Of a stretch of 54,567 bases of DNA, positions 1-7,650 are shown one piece after another. How positions within the stretch are numbered: the first letter of the stretch is position 1; each line of letters opens with the position of its first letter. The position numbers and the translations under genes were made by a program. The notes under the pieces were generated by a model that had not been told where the DNA came from, made no database searches, and saw only the letters and a program-made list of their open reading frames with translations. Source of the DNA: a bacterium (GTDB lineage: Bacteria > Bacillota > Clostridia > UBA1381); the NCBI GenBank assembly GCA_030536655.1, contig JAUNPN010000003.1:1-54567 (forward strand), in the 5' to 3' direction.

Positions 1-1
1 T

Positions 2-574
2 TCATCGGGAAGCTCCGGCAGCGGTTCATCGTCAAGCTCATCTGCGAATGCTTCTGATACCGGAGTACTGAGAACGAATATTAACTCAGTGCTTGCGATA
101 GGCGGTGAGGTTGTATATGACAGCGGAAGCGGAAGATATATTATGACCTTTACAAGCGGAAACAAGAGATACTATGCTTATGTATCGGCAGGCAGCACAA
201 CTGCGCAGATAAACGGAAAATATATGACAATAACCGCGGCGCCGACAGATGCGACATACAAGGGCTCAACCGTTTTTGATATTAAGACGCTTACAACCTA
301 TGAGGGAGATTATATTATAAAAGAATCGGGAACAAGGCTTCTTACAGAAAGCGATATTTCCGGATTCTCAAAGGATCAGCTTGCACTTGCGAGAAATGAA
401 ATATTCGCGCGTCACGGCAGACCGTTCTCAACTCATAAATATAGGGAATATTTTGAACAGAAGTCATGGTACAGCATCAATCCGAATTATAATCTTGATG
501 ATGATAAGAGTAATCTTAACGAAATTGAGTCGGCAAATGTTGAATTTCTGTTAAAGCATGAAAATAATATGTAA
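2..574 (+). CDS. YARHG domain-containing protein, C-terminal part (5' end outside window)
   Basis: The reading frame is open from base 2, so the gene starts upstream of the window. It begins in a Ser/Gly-rich, low-complexity linker, as is common between an N-terminal membrane or zinc-ribbon segment and an exported domain. A beta-rich stretch follows (roughly codons 30-95). The C-terminus (from about base 340) is a YARHG domain: an LTESDISGFSKDQL-type helix, then LARNEIFARHGRPF, and an aromatic-rich end. YARHG domains are presumed extracellular; their ligand is unknown. The stop at 574 lies only 6 bases before the -35 box of the riboflavin operon, so the two units are separate. Domain call is strong; function is unknown. 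Confidence 0.85.
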   Translation, partial: SSGSSGSGSSSSSSANASDTGVLRTNINSVLAIGGEVVYDSGSGRYIMTFTSGNKRYYAYVSAGSTTAQINGKYMTITAAPTDATYKGSTVFDIKTLTTYEGDYIIKESGTRLLTESDISGFSKDQLALARNEIFARHGRPFSTHKYREYFEQKSWYSINPNYNLDDDKSNLNEIESANVEFLLKHENNM

Positions 575-579
575 CAGTC

Positions 580-608
580 TTGACAAATCGAGCTAATCGT
601 GGTATTAT
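580..608 (+). promoter_or_regulatory. Sigma-A-type promoter of the riboflavin operon
   Basis: TTGACA at 580-585 and TATTAT at 603-608, 17 bases apart. It lies just upstream of the FMN aptamer, as expected for the rib transcript. Confidence 0.8.
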
Positions 609-621
609 TAATATAGTAAAT

Positions 622-729
622 AGTCTTCGGGGTATGTGAAATTCATAATCGGCGGTAAAGTCCGCGAGCGAAAGCATGATCCGGTGTAATTCCGGAACCG
701 ACGGTAAAGTCCGGGTGTGAGAAGATGCG
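622..729 (+). promoter_or_regulatory. FMN riboswitch (RFN element)
   Basis: All conserved RFN blocks are present in order: TCTTCGGGG at the 5' side, GTGAAATTC, GGCGGTAAAG, GCGAGC, CCGGTGTAATTCCGGA, CCGACGGTAAAGTCCGG and the closing GAAGATG. The 5' TCTTC and 3' GAAGA pair as stem P1. By family knowledge, FMN binding represses downstream riboflavin synthesis genes. An intrinsic terminator 29 bases downstream and the ribD start make this a transcription-attenuation design. Confidence 0.97.
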
Positions 730-757
730 GTTAATTTGAAAAGTTATATTAAGCGCG

Positions 758-788
758 CACCCCGAAGCAGCAGCTTTGGGGTGTTTTT
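758..788 (+). terminator. Intrinsic terminator of the FMN riboswitch
   Basis: An 11-bp stem (758-768 pairing with 773-783, one G-T wobble) with a 4-base loop, followed by TTTTT at 784-788. It lies between the aptamer and ribD, so it is the expression platform that would stop transcription when FMN is bound. Confidence 0.9.
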
Positions 789-819
789 GCACCCCGGAAC
801 AGAAAGGACGCAAAAACTC

Positions 820-1911
820 ATGGCAGCAGAATATAACAGAGAATTTATGGAGCGGGCAATTGAGCTTGCACATGAGGGCGAGGGATTTGTAAATCCAAAT
901 CCGCTTGTCGGCGCGGTTATAGTCCGTGATGGAAAAATTATAGGCGAGGGTTATCATGCGCGTTATGGAGGACTTCATGCGGAGAGAAACGCGCTTAAGA
1001 ATTGTGCTGAAAATCCGCGCGGAGCAGAAATGTATGTTACGCTGGAGCCTTGCTGTCACTACGGCAAAAATCCTCCATGTACGGAGGCGGTAATTAATGC
1101 AGGAATAAGCAGGGTTTATGTCGGCTCAGCAGATCCGAATCCGCTTGTTGCGGGCAAGGGAATAGCACAGCTGCGCAGTGCCGGAATTGAGGTTGTGGAA
1201 AATGTAATGCGAAAGGAATGCGATGCATTAAATGATATTTTTTTTCACTATATAACAACAGGACTTCCGTACGTGATTTTAAAAACGGCAATGAGCGCAG
1301 ACGGAAAAACAGCCGCGTATACCGGGCATTCTCAGTGGATAACTAATGAGAAATCAAGGGCGGATGTGCATAAAACGAGAAAGCGTGCCGCCGCAATAAT
1401 GGTTGGAATAGGAACGGTGCTTGCGGACGACCCTATGCTGAACTGCCGATATGACAATCCATCGAATCCGGTACGGATAGTTTGTGACACAAAGCTTCAT
1501 ATTCCGATTAATTCAAAAATAGTGAGAACGGCAAGAGAAATCCCTACATATATTGCGACTCAGTCACAGGATAAGGAGCTTGTTTCGGAATTGCAGATGT
1601 TAGGTGTGAATATACTTCATATGCCGACAAATACGTATGATATTGATTTAAAATATCTTATGCGTATATTAGGCAGAATGAAAATAGACAGTGTGCTTAT
1701 TGAGGGCGGCGCATCTCTGCATACATCGGCATTGAAGTACGGCATAGTAAACAAAGTACAGATATATGTAGCTCCAAAGATAATCGGACAGGAGGGCAGA
1801 AGCGCTTTCGGACCGATGGGAGTGAAAACGGTTGACGCGGCCTTTAAGCTTTCGGCTCCGAAGCTTACTATGTTTGATAATGATATATTAATAGAGTATG
1901 AGGTGAAGTGA
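820..1911 (+). CDS. ribD: Bifunctional diaminohydroxyphosphoribosylaminopyrimidine deaminase / 5-amino-6-(5-phosphoribosylamino)uracil reductase
   Basis: Carries out the second and third steps of riboflavin synthesis: deamination of the pyrimidine made from GTP, then NADPH-dependent reduction of the ribosyl group. The N-terminal deaminase half shows the zinc site HAE and PCCHYGKNPPC; the C-terminal reductase half starts near LKTAMSADGKTA and ends with a Rossmann-like segment (LIEGGASLHTSALK). The frame is open back to an ATG at 736, but that start lies before the terminator hairpin. The ATG at 820, preceded by AGAAAGGA, gives the usual length (363 aa). The stop overlaps the ribE start by one base (TGATG), suggesting translational coupling. 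Controlled by the upstream FMN riboswitch. Confidence 0.96.
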   Translation: MAAEYNREFMERAIELAHEGEGFVNPNPLVGAVIVRDGKIIGEGYHARYGGLHAERNALKNCAENPRGAEMYVTLEPCCHYGKNPPCTEAVINAGISRVYVGSADPNPLVAGKGIAQLRSAGIEVVENVMRKECDALNDIFFHYITTGLPYVILKTAMSADGKTAAYTGHSQWITNEKSRADVHKTRKRAAAIMVGIGTVLADDPMLNCRYDNPSNPVRIVCDTKLHIPINSKIVRTAREIPTYIATQSQDKELVSELQMLGVNILHMPTNTYDIDLKYLMRILGRMKIDSVLIEGGASLHTSALKYGIVNKVQIYVAPKIIGQEGRSAFGPMGVKTVDAAFKLSAPKLTMFDNDILIEYEVK

Positions 1912-2549
1912 TGTTTACCGGAATTGTTGAGGAAATAGGAGAAATTGCCGCTATATCAAAGGGCACGGACGTTTGCTCGTATACGGTCAGAGCATCAAGG
2001 ATTCTGGAGGATATGCATATCGGTGATTCGATTGCCGTGAACGGTTTGTGCCTGACAGTGATAAGCTTTAATGACAGCGGCTTTACTGCGGACGTTATGA
2101 ATGAAAGCCTGCGCAGGTCAAACCTCGGAGATTTGAAGCGCGGCAGCAGGGTTAATCTTGAACGGGCGATGGCTGCCGGCGGACGCTTCGGAGGTCATAT
2201 TGTTTCGGGGCATATTGACGGAACTGGAATAATCCGATCATACAAAAGAGAGGCGAACGCAGTCTGGGTGACTGTAACAGCGGGCGAGGAGCTTATGCGT
2301 TACATAATCATGCAGGGCTCGGTTGCTCTTGACGGGGTCAGTCTTACGGTTGCGAGAGTATACAAGGATGCTTTCGCAGTATCGCTGATACCGCATACCG
2401 GCGCTGAAACAACGCTTTTGAATAAACGAGTAGGCGACAGAATAAATATAGAAAATGACGTTGTCGGCAAATATGTTGAAAAGCTTTGCGGAGCGAAACG
2501 GACAGGCGGCGGTATAGATGAGGATTTCCTCAGAAAATATGGATTTTAG
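1911..2549 (+). CDS. ribE: Riboflavin synthase, alpha subunit
   Basis: Dismutates two 6,7-dimethyl-8-ribityllumazine molecules into riboflavin and the pyrimidine that returns to RibH. The 212-aa protein has the typical internal duplication: the first lumazine-binding domain starts MFTGIVEE and the second follows [11 protein letters not shown] at about residue 100. A GTG three bases upstream is also in frame, but the invariant MFTGIVEE start and the overlap with the ribD stop favour the ATG at 1911. Second gene of the riboswitch-controlled operon, followed 11 bases later by ribBA. Confidence 0.96.
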   Translation: MFTGIVEEIGEIAAISKGTDVCSYTVRASRILEDMHIGDSIAVNGLCLTVISFNDSGFTADVMNESLRRSNLGDLKRGSRVNLERAMAAGGRFGGHIVSGHIDGTGIIRSYKREANAVWVTVTAGEELMRYIIMQGSVALDGVSLTVARVYKDAFAVSLIPHTGAETTLLNKRVGDRINIENDVVGKYVEKLCGAKRTGGGIDEDFLRKYGF

Positions 2550-2560
2550 GAGAATTATTA

Positions 2561-3766
2561 ATGGAAGAATTTAAATTTAGTACGATAGAGCAGGCGATAG
2601 AGGATTTAAGAAACGGAAAAGTAATTCTCGTGACCGATGATCCGGACAGGGAAAACGAGGGTGATCTGATATGTGCGGCTCAGTTTGCAACGACTGAAAA
2701 TGTAAATTTCATGGCCAGCGCGGCGAAGGGGCTTATATGTATGCCGATGAGCAGTGAAAATATTCAAAGGCTCGGCTTAAGACAGATGGTTGCGCGTAAT
2801 ACTGATAATCATGAAACAGCATTTACGGAATCGATTGACCATATGGATACAACAACCGGAATAAGTGCGGAGGAGCGAGGATATACCGCGAGAAAGTGCA
2901 CTGAAGCCAATGCGCATCCTGCCGATTTCAGACGTCCGGGACATATGTTCCCGCTTGAAGCGAAGAGTGGCGGTGTGCTTGAGAGAAATGGTCATACAGA
3001 GGCAACGGTTGATTTATGCAGACTTGCGGGCTTGTGCGAGATAGGTCTTTGCTGTGAGATTATGGCAGATGATGGTACAATGATGCGTAAGACGGAGCTT
3101 ATAGAGTTCGCAAAGAAACATAAGCTGACGTTTATTACTATAAGGGAACTTCAGCGTTACAGGCGTGCGAACGATAAAATAATGGAGAGAATCTCCAAAG
3201 CAAAGCTTCCGACAAAATACGGTGATTTTAATATTTACGGATACCGTAACAGGATAAACGGAAACGAGCATATCGCTCTGGTTAAGGGGGATGTTGCGGA
3301 CGGCAGACCTGTGCTTGCGAGGGTACATTCGGAGTGCCTGACAGGTGACGTATTTGGCTCGAATCGCTGCGACTGCGGAGAGCAGTTGACGGAGGCGATG
3401 AAGAAAATAGAGGCGGAAGGCAGAGGAATTATTCTTTATCTGCGCCAGGAGGGCAGAGGAATTGGTATACTCAATAAGATTAAGGCATACGCATTGCAGG
3501 AGCAGGGCTATGATACGGTTGAGGCTAATGTGAAGCTTGGATTTGCTCCGGATTTAAGGGATTACAGCGAGGGTGCTCAGATGTTTAAGGATTTGGGAGC
3601 GACAAAGCTTAGAATTATGACTAACAATCCCGAAAAGATTTCGGACTTATCGGAATACGGTATCAAGTTGGTTGAAAGAATTCCGATTCAGATTCCGGTA
3701 AAGAAAGAGAATGAATTTTATCTGAAAACAAAACAGCATAAAATGGGACATTTATTAAAATATTAA
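2561..3766 (+). CDS. ribBA: Bifunctional 3,4-dihydroxy-2-butanone-4-phosphate synthase / GTP cyclohydrolase II
   Basis: Makes both entry substrates of the riboflavin pathway. The N-terminal RibB half (about 1-205) keeps the acidic metal-binding loop [11 protein letters not shown] and the catalytic [16 protein letters not shown]...GHTEA segment. The C-terminal RibA half (about 206-401) keeps the zinc cysteines in [17 protein letters not shown] and the [10 protein letters not shown]-type motif (here [10 protein letters not shown]). At 401 aa it has the length of a full fusion with both active sites intact. Start ATG at 2561 has an AGGAG site 5-10 bases upstream. Third gene of the operon. Confidence 0.97.
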   Translation: MEEFKFSTIEQAIEDLRNGKVILVTDDPDRENEGDLICAAQFATTENVNFMASAAKGLICMPMSSENIQRLGLRQMVARNTDNHETAFTESIDHMDTTTGISAEERGYTARKCTEANAHPADFRRPGHMFPLEAKSGGVLERNGHTEATVDLCRLAGLCEIGLCCEIMADDGTMMRKTELIEFAKKHKLTFITIRELQRYRRANDKIMERISKAKLPTKYGDFNIYGYRNRINGNEHIALVKGDVADGRPVLARVHSECLTGDVFGSNRCDCGEQLTEAMKKIEAEGRGIILYLRQEGRGIGILNKIKAYALQEQGYDTVEANVKLGFAPDLRDYSEGAQMFKDLGATKLRIMTNNPEKISDLSEYGIKLVERIPIQIPVKKENEFYLKTKQHKMGHLLKY

Positions 3767-3784
3767 TTGAAAGGATATAAGAAA

Positions 3785-4246
3785 ATGAAAGTATTGGAAG
3801 GAAATTACTGTGGACAGGGACTTAAGATTGGCATTGTGGCATCAAGATTCAATGAATTTATAGTGTCAAAGCTTATAAGCGGAGCAGATGACTGTCTGCG
3901 CCGTCACGGTGTAGCAGAGGAGGATATTGAATGCGCATGGGTACCCGGCGCGTTTGAGATACCTCTTATTGCTAAGAAGATGGCAGATTGCGGCAGATAT
4001 GATGCTGTAATATGTCTTGGCGCAGTAATCAGGGGAGCAACAAGTCACTATGATTATGTATGCGCTGAAACATCAAAGGGTATAGCCTTGGCGTCAATGA
4101 ACAGTGGAATACCGGTATTATTTGGCGTTTTGACAACTGACACGATAGAACAGGCGATAGAAAGAGCCGGTACAAAGGCGGGAAACAAGGGTTACGACTG
4201 CGCAATGTCCGCACTTGAGATGGTTAATCTTGCTAAGAATTTATAA
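3785..4246 (+). CDS. ribH: 6,7-dimethyl-8-ribityllumazine synthase
   Basis: Condenses the RibD product with dihydroxybutanone phosphate to give lumazine, the RibE substrate; homologues form 60-subunit shells or pentamers. Diagnostic motifs are [14 protein letters not shown] and [14 protein letters not shown] with the catalytic His. The frame extends back to a TTG at 3767, but the ATG at 3785 with GAAAGGA nine bases upstream gives the usual 153 aa. Last gene of the rib operon. Its TAA stop coincides with the first bases of a family-A repeat, which may form the end of the transcript. Confidence 0.96.
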   Translation: MKVLEGNYCGQGLKIGIVASRFNEFIVSKLISGADDCLRRHGVAEEDIECAWVPGAFEIPLIAKKMADCGRYDAVICLGAVIRGATSHYDYVCAETSKGIALASMNSGIPVLFGVLTTDTIEQAIERAGTKAGNKGYDCAMSALEMVNLAKNL

Positions 4247-4380
4247 GTTTGGGAAAAGATAAGCGGCGCATCTTGCCGCCCTCAGCGACTTGAAGTATAA
4301 ACATACGTCGGCGTCGCTTCTGACGGCAATCTGCTTGCTTCTCTTTTCCCAAACGCATTGGTGAAAGGAGTTCGGATTAT
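4246..4380 (+). repeat. Family-A imperfect palindromic repeat, copy A1
   Basis: About 135 bp beginning at the ribH stop codon. The outer arm GTTTGGGAAAAGATAAGC pairs with GCTTCTCTTTTCCCAAAC. An inner arm (TTGCCGCCCTCAGCGAC) pairs imperfectly with GTCGCTTCTGACGGCAA. A unique 3' tail (GCATTGGTGAAAGGAGTTC...) follows. Related copies occur at 4381, 23007 and 37790. No coding sequence is convincing in it; it probably folds as a long hairpin in RNA. Confidence 0.85.
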
Positions 4381-4450
4381 AAGTTTGGAAAAAGATAAGC
4401 ACCGCTTCTCTTTTCCCAAACGCATTGGTGAAAGAAGTTCGAATTATAAG
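4381..4450 (+). repeat. Family-A repeat, internally deleted copy A2
   Basis: Directly abuts A1 in tandem. It keeps the outer arms and the 3' tail but lacks the central inner stem, leaving about 70 bp. This shows that the repeat unit can duplicate head to tail and lose its core. Confidence 0.8.
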
Positions 4451-4473
4451 TTTAAAAGCGGAGCCGAGTTAAG

Positions 4474-4510
4474 GTGCTGTTGCAAAACAAAGTTTTGCAA
4501 CAGCACTCTT
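4474..4510 (-). terminator. Perfect hairpin after the AraC/GyrI-like gene
   Basis: A 15-bp perfect stem (4474-4488 with 4492-4506) with an AAA loop, five bases beyond the stop of the minus-strand regulator. The U-tract is weak on either strand, so termination or mRNA end protection is inferred from position. The same GTGCTG...CAAAAC arm style recurs at 50104. Confidence 0.55.
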
Positions 4511-5392
4511 TTAGTTTTTCTTTTCAACAGCAATCCATATTTCACAGGTGTAATCAGGGTTTGTAATATCCGCCGAAGGATAAGCTTCAATTTCCACTCC
4601 GCAGGGACGGTATTCGCTTGCGGGCAGAAATTCGGTACAGATATACTTATACACCTTTTGGAATGCTTCGGGCATTTTACCGATACATTTAAATACGGCA
4701 TATGTATGAGCCGGAATTTTTTCGATGGTAAGATAATCCTCTGAAATTTCACCGCCGTTGTAATGAGCGCCTATGCCATAGGGAAAATCCTCGTTCAGGG
4801 AGCTTGTTTCAGCGCCAAAGCTTACTCCGATAATGCAGTTGTCAAATATGTTATTTTTAGAAATATACTTGCACACTGCCGGAATTGTTCCGTCTTTTCC
4901 GCACTCCTCCCAAAATTTTGAGATTTCCATTGTTGTGATTTCATGCTGTTTCGGAAAACGTTTTTTTCTTATAACAACATCAAACGAATCCTTGTTTTCA
5001 ATTCTGTAGTCCATTGTAGTACCTCCGTATAATATAAGTTTTACGGAAAGGCGTGAAAAGGATTTTAATATTGCTCCTTTCCTTGCCGCCGAAGGAGATA
5101 CGCCGTGAAAACGAGTAAATGCGCGGGAAAAGCTTTCCGGTGTATCGTATCCGTATTTCAAGGCAATATCAATCACCCTTGCCTTTGAAGCCGCAAGCTC
5201 GCTGCCGGCAAGCGAAAGACGGCGGAAACGAATATAATCACCCAGACTGTATCCGCAGATAGTGCTGAAAACCCGCTGAAAATGAAAGCTTGACGAATAT
5301 GCTTGTTTTGCGGTTTCGTCGTAATTAATCTCGTCAGTGATATGATTTTCAACATAGTCAATTGCACGCTGTAGACCCTGAATCCAATTCAT
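4511..5392 (-). CDS. AraC-family transcriptional regulator with GyrI-like effector-binding domain
   Basis: The 293-aa protein has an N-terminal AraC-type double helix-turn-helix (about 1-110: YDETAKQAYSSSFHFQRVFSTICGYSLG and IALKYGYDTPESFSRAFTRFHGVSPS), the reverse of the classic AraC order. The C-terminal half (about 125-293) resembles the GyrI-like/AraC effector-binding fold, which binds small hydrophobic or cationic drugs in the Rob/BmrR-type group. It ends in EIWIAVEKKN, typical of this family. It stands alone, with no efflux gene next to it, so its target is unclear. Start ATG at 5392 follows an AAGGGAGAA-type site. Confidence 0.88.
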   Translation of the reverse strand: MNWIQGLQRAIDYVENHITDEINYDETAKQAYSSSFHFQRVFSTICGYSLGDYIRFRRLSLAGSELAASKARVIDIALKYGYDTPESFSRAFTRFHGVSPSAARKGAILKSFSRLSVKLILYGGTTMDYRIENKDSFDVVIRKKRFPKQHEITTMEISKFWEECGKDGTIPAVCKYISKNNIFDNCIIGVSFGAETSSLNEDFPYGIGAHYNGGEISEDYLTIEKIPAHTYAVFKCIGKMPEAFQKVYKYICTEFLPASEYRPCGVEIEAYPSADITNPDYTCEIWIAVEKKN

Positions 5393-5470
5393 ACTGCATT
5401 TCTCCCTTCCGTATGATTACATTATACATAAAATATAAGGATTTTTCATGACATTTTTTGCTTTGAAATG

Positions 5471-5501
5471 TCAGAAAAGGCTGCGGCGGAATTCCGCAGC
5501 C
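5471..5501 (-). terminator. Intrinsic terminator after rlmH
   Basis: GC-rich 8-bp stem (5479-5486 with 5494-5501) followed on the minus strand by TTTTC. It lies just downstream of rlmH. Confidence 0.7.
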
Positions 5502-5518
5502 TACTCAATGGTATTGTT

Positions 5519-5995
5519 TTACTTATGATAAGTTTCGTTACGGCTGATTTTAAATGCGCGGTAAATCTGTTCGCAGAGAACAACGCGCATAAGCTGATGC
5601 GGGAGTGTTATTTTTCCGAACGAAAGCCGCAGCTGAGCGCGGTTCTTTACTTCGTCCGATAAACCAAGCGAGCCTCCGATTATAAAAACAATGCTGCTTG
5701 AGGACATTGCAATTTTTTCAAGATGCTGCGACAGCTCAATACTGTCAAGCTGTTTGCCTTCAATGCACATGGCGATAACATAATCACTGTCCTTAATTTT
5801 GGAAAGTATTGCCCGTCCTTCCTTTTCTTTTACCGCAGTTTCCTCCTTTGCGGAAGCATTGTCCGGAATTTTCTCATCAGGAAGCTCTGTAATACTGAAT
5901 TTTGCAAAGCGGCTCATACGCTTTGAATACTCGGCAATCGCCGCGGTAAAATATTTTTCCTTGATTTTTCCCGCACAAATTATATTTATGTTCAT
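5519..5995 (-). CDS. rlmH: 23S rRNA (pseudouridine-1915-N3)-methyltransferase
   Basis: SPOUT-family methyltransferase that modifies pseudouridine 1915 in helix 69 of 23S rRNA. The 158-aa length is standard. The SAM-binding trefoil knot shows as IGGSLGLSDEV, followed by LPHQLMRVVLCEQIYRAFKI and the conserved C-terminal YHK. Its ATG overlaps the stop of the upstream heparinase-like gene by 4 bases (ATGA), so the two are probably co-translated, which is an odd pairing of functions. A terminator follows directly. Confidence 0.96.
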   Translation of the reverse strand: MNINIICAGKIKEKYFTAAIAEYSKRMSRFAKFSITELPDEKIPDNASAKEETAVKEKEGRAILSKIKDSDYVIAMCIEGKQLDSIELSQHLEKIAMSSSSIVFIIGGSLGLSDEVKNRAQLRLSFGKITLPHQLMRVVLCEQIYRAFKISRNETYHK

Positions 5996-7575
5996 AATCT
6001 GAATTCCACCTTAAAGCTGCTGTTTTTTACTTCAAAATCTATAAAATATACAGTTATATCTTCTCCGCCGTGCCCCTTTATTGTCTGTGAGCTTATGCTT
6101 CCCGGAATATTCGTTCGGAAAGAGCCTATTTGTATAACTCCGTCCTTGAGCTTAGGACGAATTCTTGAAATGAAGCGCTCCGTAATACTGTGACGGGAAC
6201 CGTCTGAGAATAAAAAGCTGTCCGAAAGAGCAAGTCTGTCCCTGAACAGATACAATTCTCTTTTAATATCAACCTCAGAATCATATGCATTTCCGAAATG
6301 AAGCTCAACATAATTATCCGAGCAGTTAAATTCCGTACATCGGCGTTCAGAGCCGGGAAGCTGACCGTTTCCGTCAATTATCGGCACACTGTGACCGAAG
6401 GAGGAATTGCAGAGATAGCCGTATCTCTTTGATTCGTCAAAGTAATCGGCGGTATATTCTCCGCAGCCTATGTCGCATAATACCTGACCGAACTTATCGG
6501 CAAGAATAAAGCTGCCGACGTCGTTATGATTGTGCGGTTCGGCATTGCAGCCGCCTTTTATAAATACTCCGTAGCTGCCGGTGTGTCTTATGTACCATTG
6601 GGAATCAGGGCAGCTTGCTTCAGGCTTGGCATTTTCCGACATTATCGGAGTATAGATAAATGAGCGTATATAATGCGCCCAGCGTCCGCATTCATCATTT
6701 CGAACGGGCATAACTCTCGGAGCGGAAACCTTCCCTTTGAAATGCTCGCACAAAAGTCCGGTCAAGCCGGTCAGCGGCGCGGTATCGGGCGAGGAATCCG
6801 AGCAGCTTATCGCCTCCGTGCCGAAATACATATTTTGCTGAAAGCGGGCGATCGCGAGAATTTTATCATCTGAGGTTATATCCCTGCCCGTTTTTTCAAG
6901 CAGCAGCATTGCGAAATACATAAAATATCCAAATCCGTAGCTCCAGTATCCTAATCCTTCAAGGCACACTCCGTCATTGGCAAAACCGGAGAGATAAGAA
7001 TTAAGTGCGCTGAATATTCTTTCGGGAACAGGCTTGTCGTTGTACAGGTAAATCATTCCTATACAGCTGCCGCATACGGCAGCCCAATTGTGGCGCATTG
7101 TTTCCCATGCAAAGCTGCCGTTTTCAAAAGGCTCAACTACACGGCGGTTTACCTCGCAGCGTATACGTTCCTTAATATCGTCGGGAAGCACATCGCCCAA
7201 AAGAAAGGCAATTTCGGTAAGCGACATTGCAGTTTCGGCATTAAATAAATCAATGCATCGGTAGGCGTCGTTGTTTGCGTCGGTATGCGCGGGCAGCGCC
7301 CATGTAAATTCATCGCATACCGCCCATATTAAATCGCACAGCTCCGCTAAGTATCTGCTGCCGTATGCTATGTACATCATAAAGGTTGAATTAAGACGGC
7401 GGCGGCGGTTAAAATATTGTTCCTCATATCCAACGCGCAGTCCGTTTTTTTTGAATTCGGAAAAATCCGTATACGTCATATGAGGTATCACATCTTCGTG
7501 ATACCTCGTATAATAATTGTCAATTTCATCTAACTCATAGCTGCCGAGAGCAATGAGCCGCAGTCTGTTTTTCAA
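5992..7575 (-). CDS. Heparinase II/III family protein (predicted polysaccharide lyase or hydrolase)
   Basis: The 527-aa protein has a helical toroid-like N-terminal part (about 20-310, with AETAMSLTEIAFLL and MRHNWAAVCGSCIGM) and a heparinase II/III-type beta-sandwich from about 320. The hallmark PHNHNDVGSFIL carries the metal/catalytic histidine and asparagine. No signal peptide is visible, so it probably acts in the cytosol on imported oligouronides. Substrate cannot be told from sequence. The start is a TTG at 7575 preceded by AAAGGAG; no nearby ATG fits. It is translationally coupled to rlmH. Confidence 0.85.
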   Translation of the reverse strand: MKNRLRLIALGSYELDEIDNYYTRYHEDVIPHMTYTDFSEFKKNGLRVGYEEQYFNRRRRLNSTFMMYIAYGSRYLAELCDLIWAVCDEFTWALPAHTDANNDAYRCIDLFNAETAMSLTEIAFLLGDVLPDDIKERIRCEVNRRVVEPFENGSFAWETMRHNWAAVCGSCIGMIYLYNDKPVPERIFSALNSYLSGFANDGVCLEGLGYWSYGFGYFMYFAMLLLEKTGRDITSDDKILAIARFQQNMYFGTEAISCSDSSPDTAPLTGLTGLLCEHFKGKVSAPRVMPVRNDECGRWAHYIRSFIYTPIMSENAKPEASCPDSQWYIRHTGSYGVFIKGGCNAEPHNHNDVGSFILADKFGQVLCDIGCGEYTADYFDESKRYGYLCNSSFGHSVPIIDGNGQLPGSERRCTEFNCSDNYVELHFGNAYDSEVDIKRELYLFRDRLALSDSFLFSDGSRHSITERFISRIRPKLKDGVIQIGSFRTNIPGSISSQTIKGHGGEDITVYFIDFEVKNSSFKVEFRL

Positions 7576-7650
7576 AGTTTTTCTCCTTTTTTGAGTTAAT
7601 TGAAGAATATATAATATTTATTATTCTTGGATAAATATATTTCCTTGTGT

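Noticed and set aside
736-819. Upstream extension of ribD
   Set aside because: The added residues are encoded by the riboswitch terminator and leader, and the ATG at 820 has the ribosome site and the family-standard start.
4358-4744. Plus-strand frame of 128 codons
   Set aside because: It covers repeat A2, a hairpin and the antisense of the AraC/GyrI gene; no domain or ribosome site.
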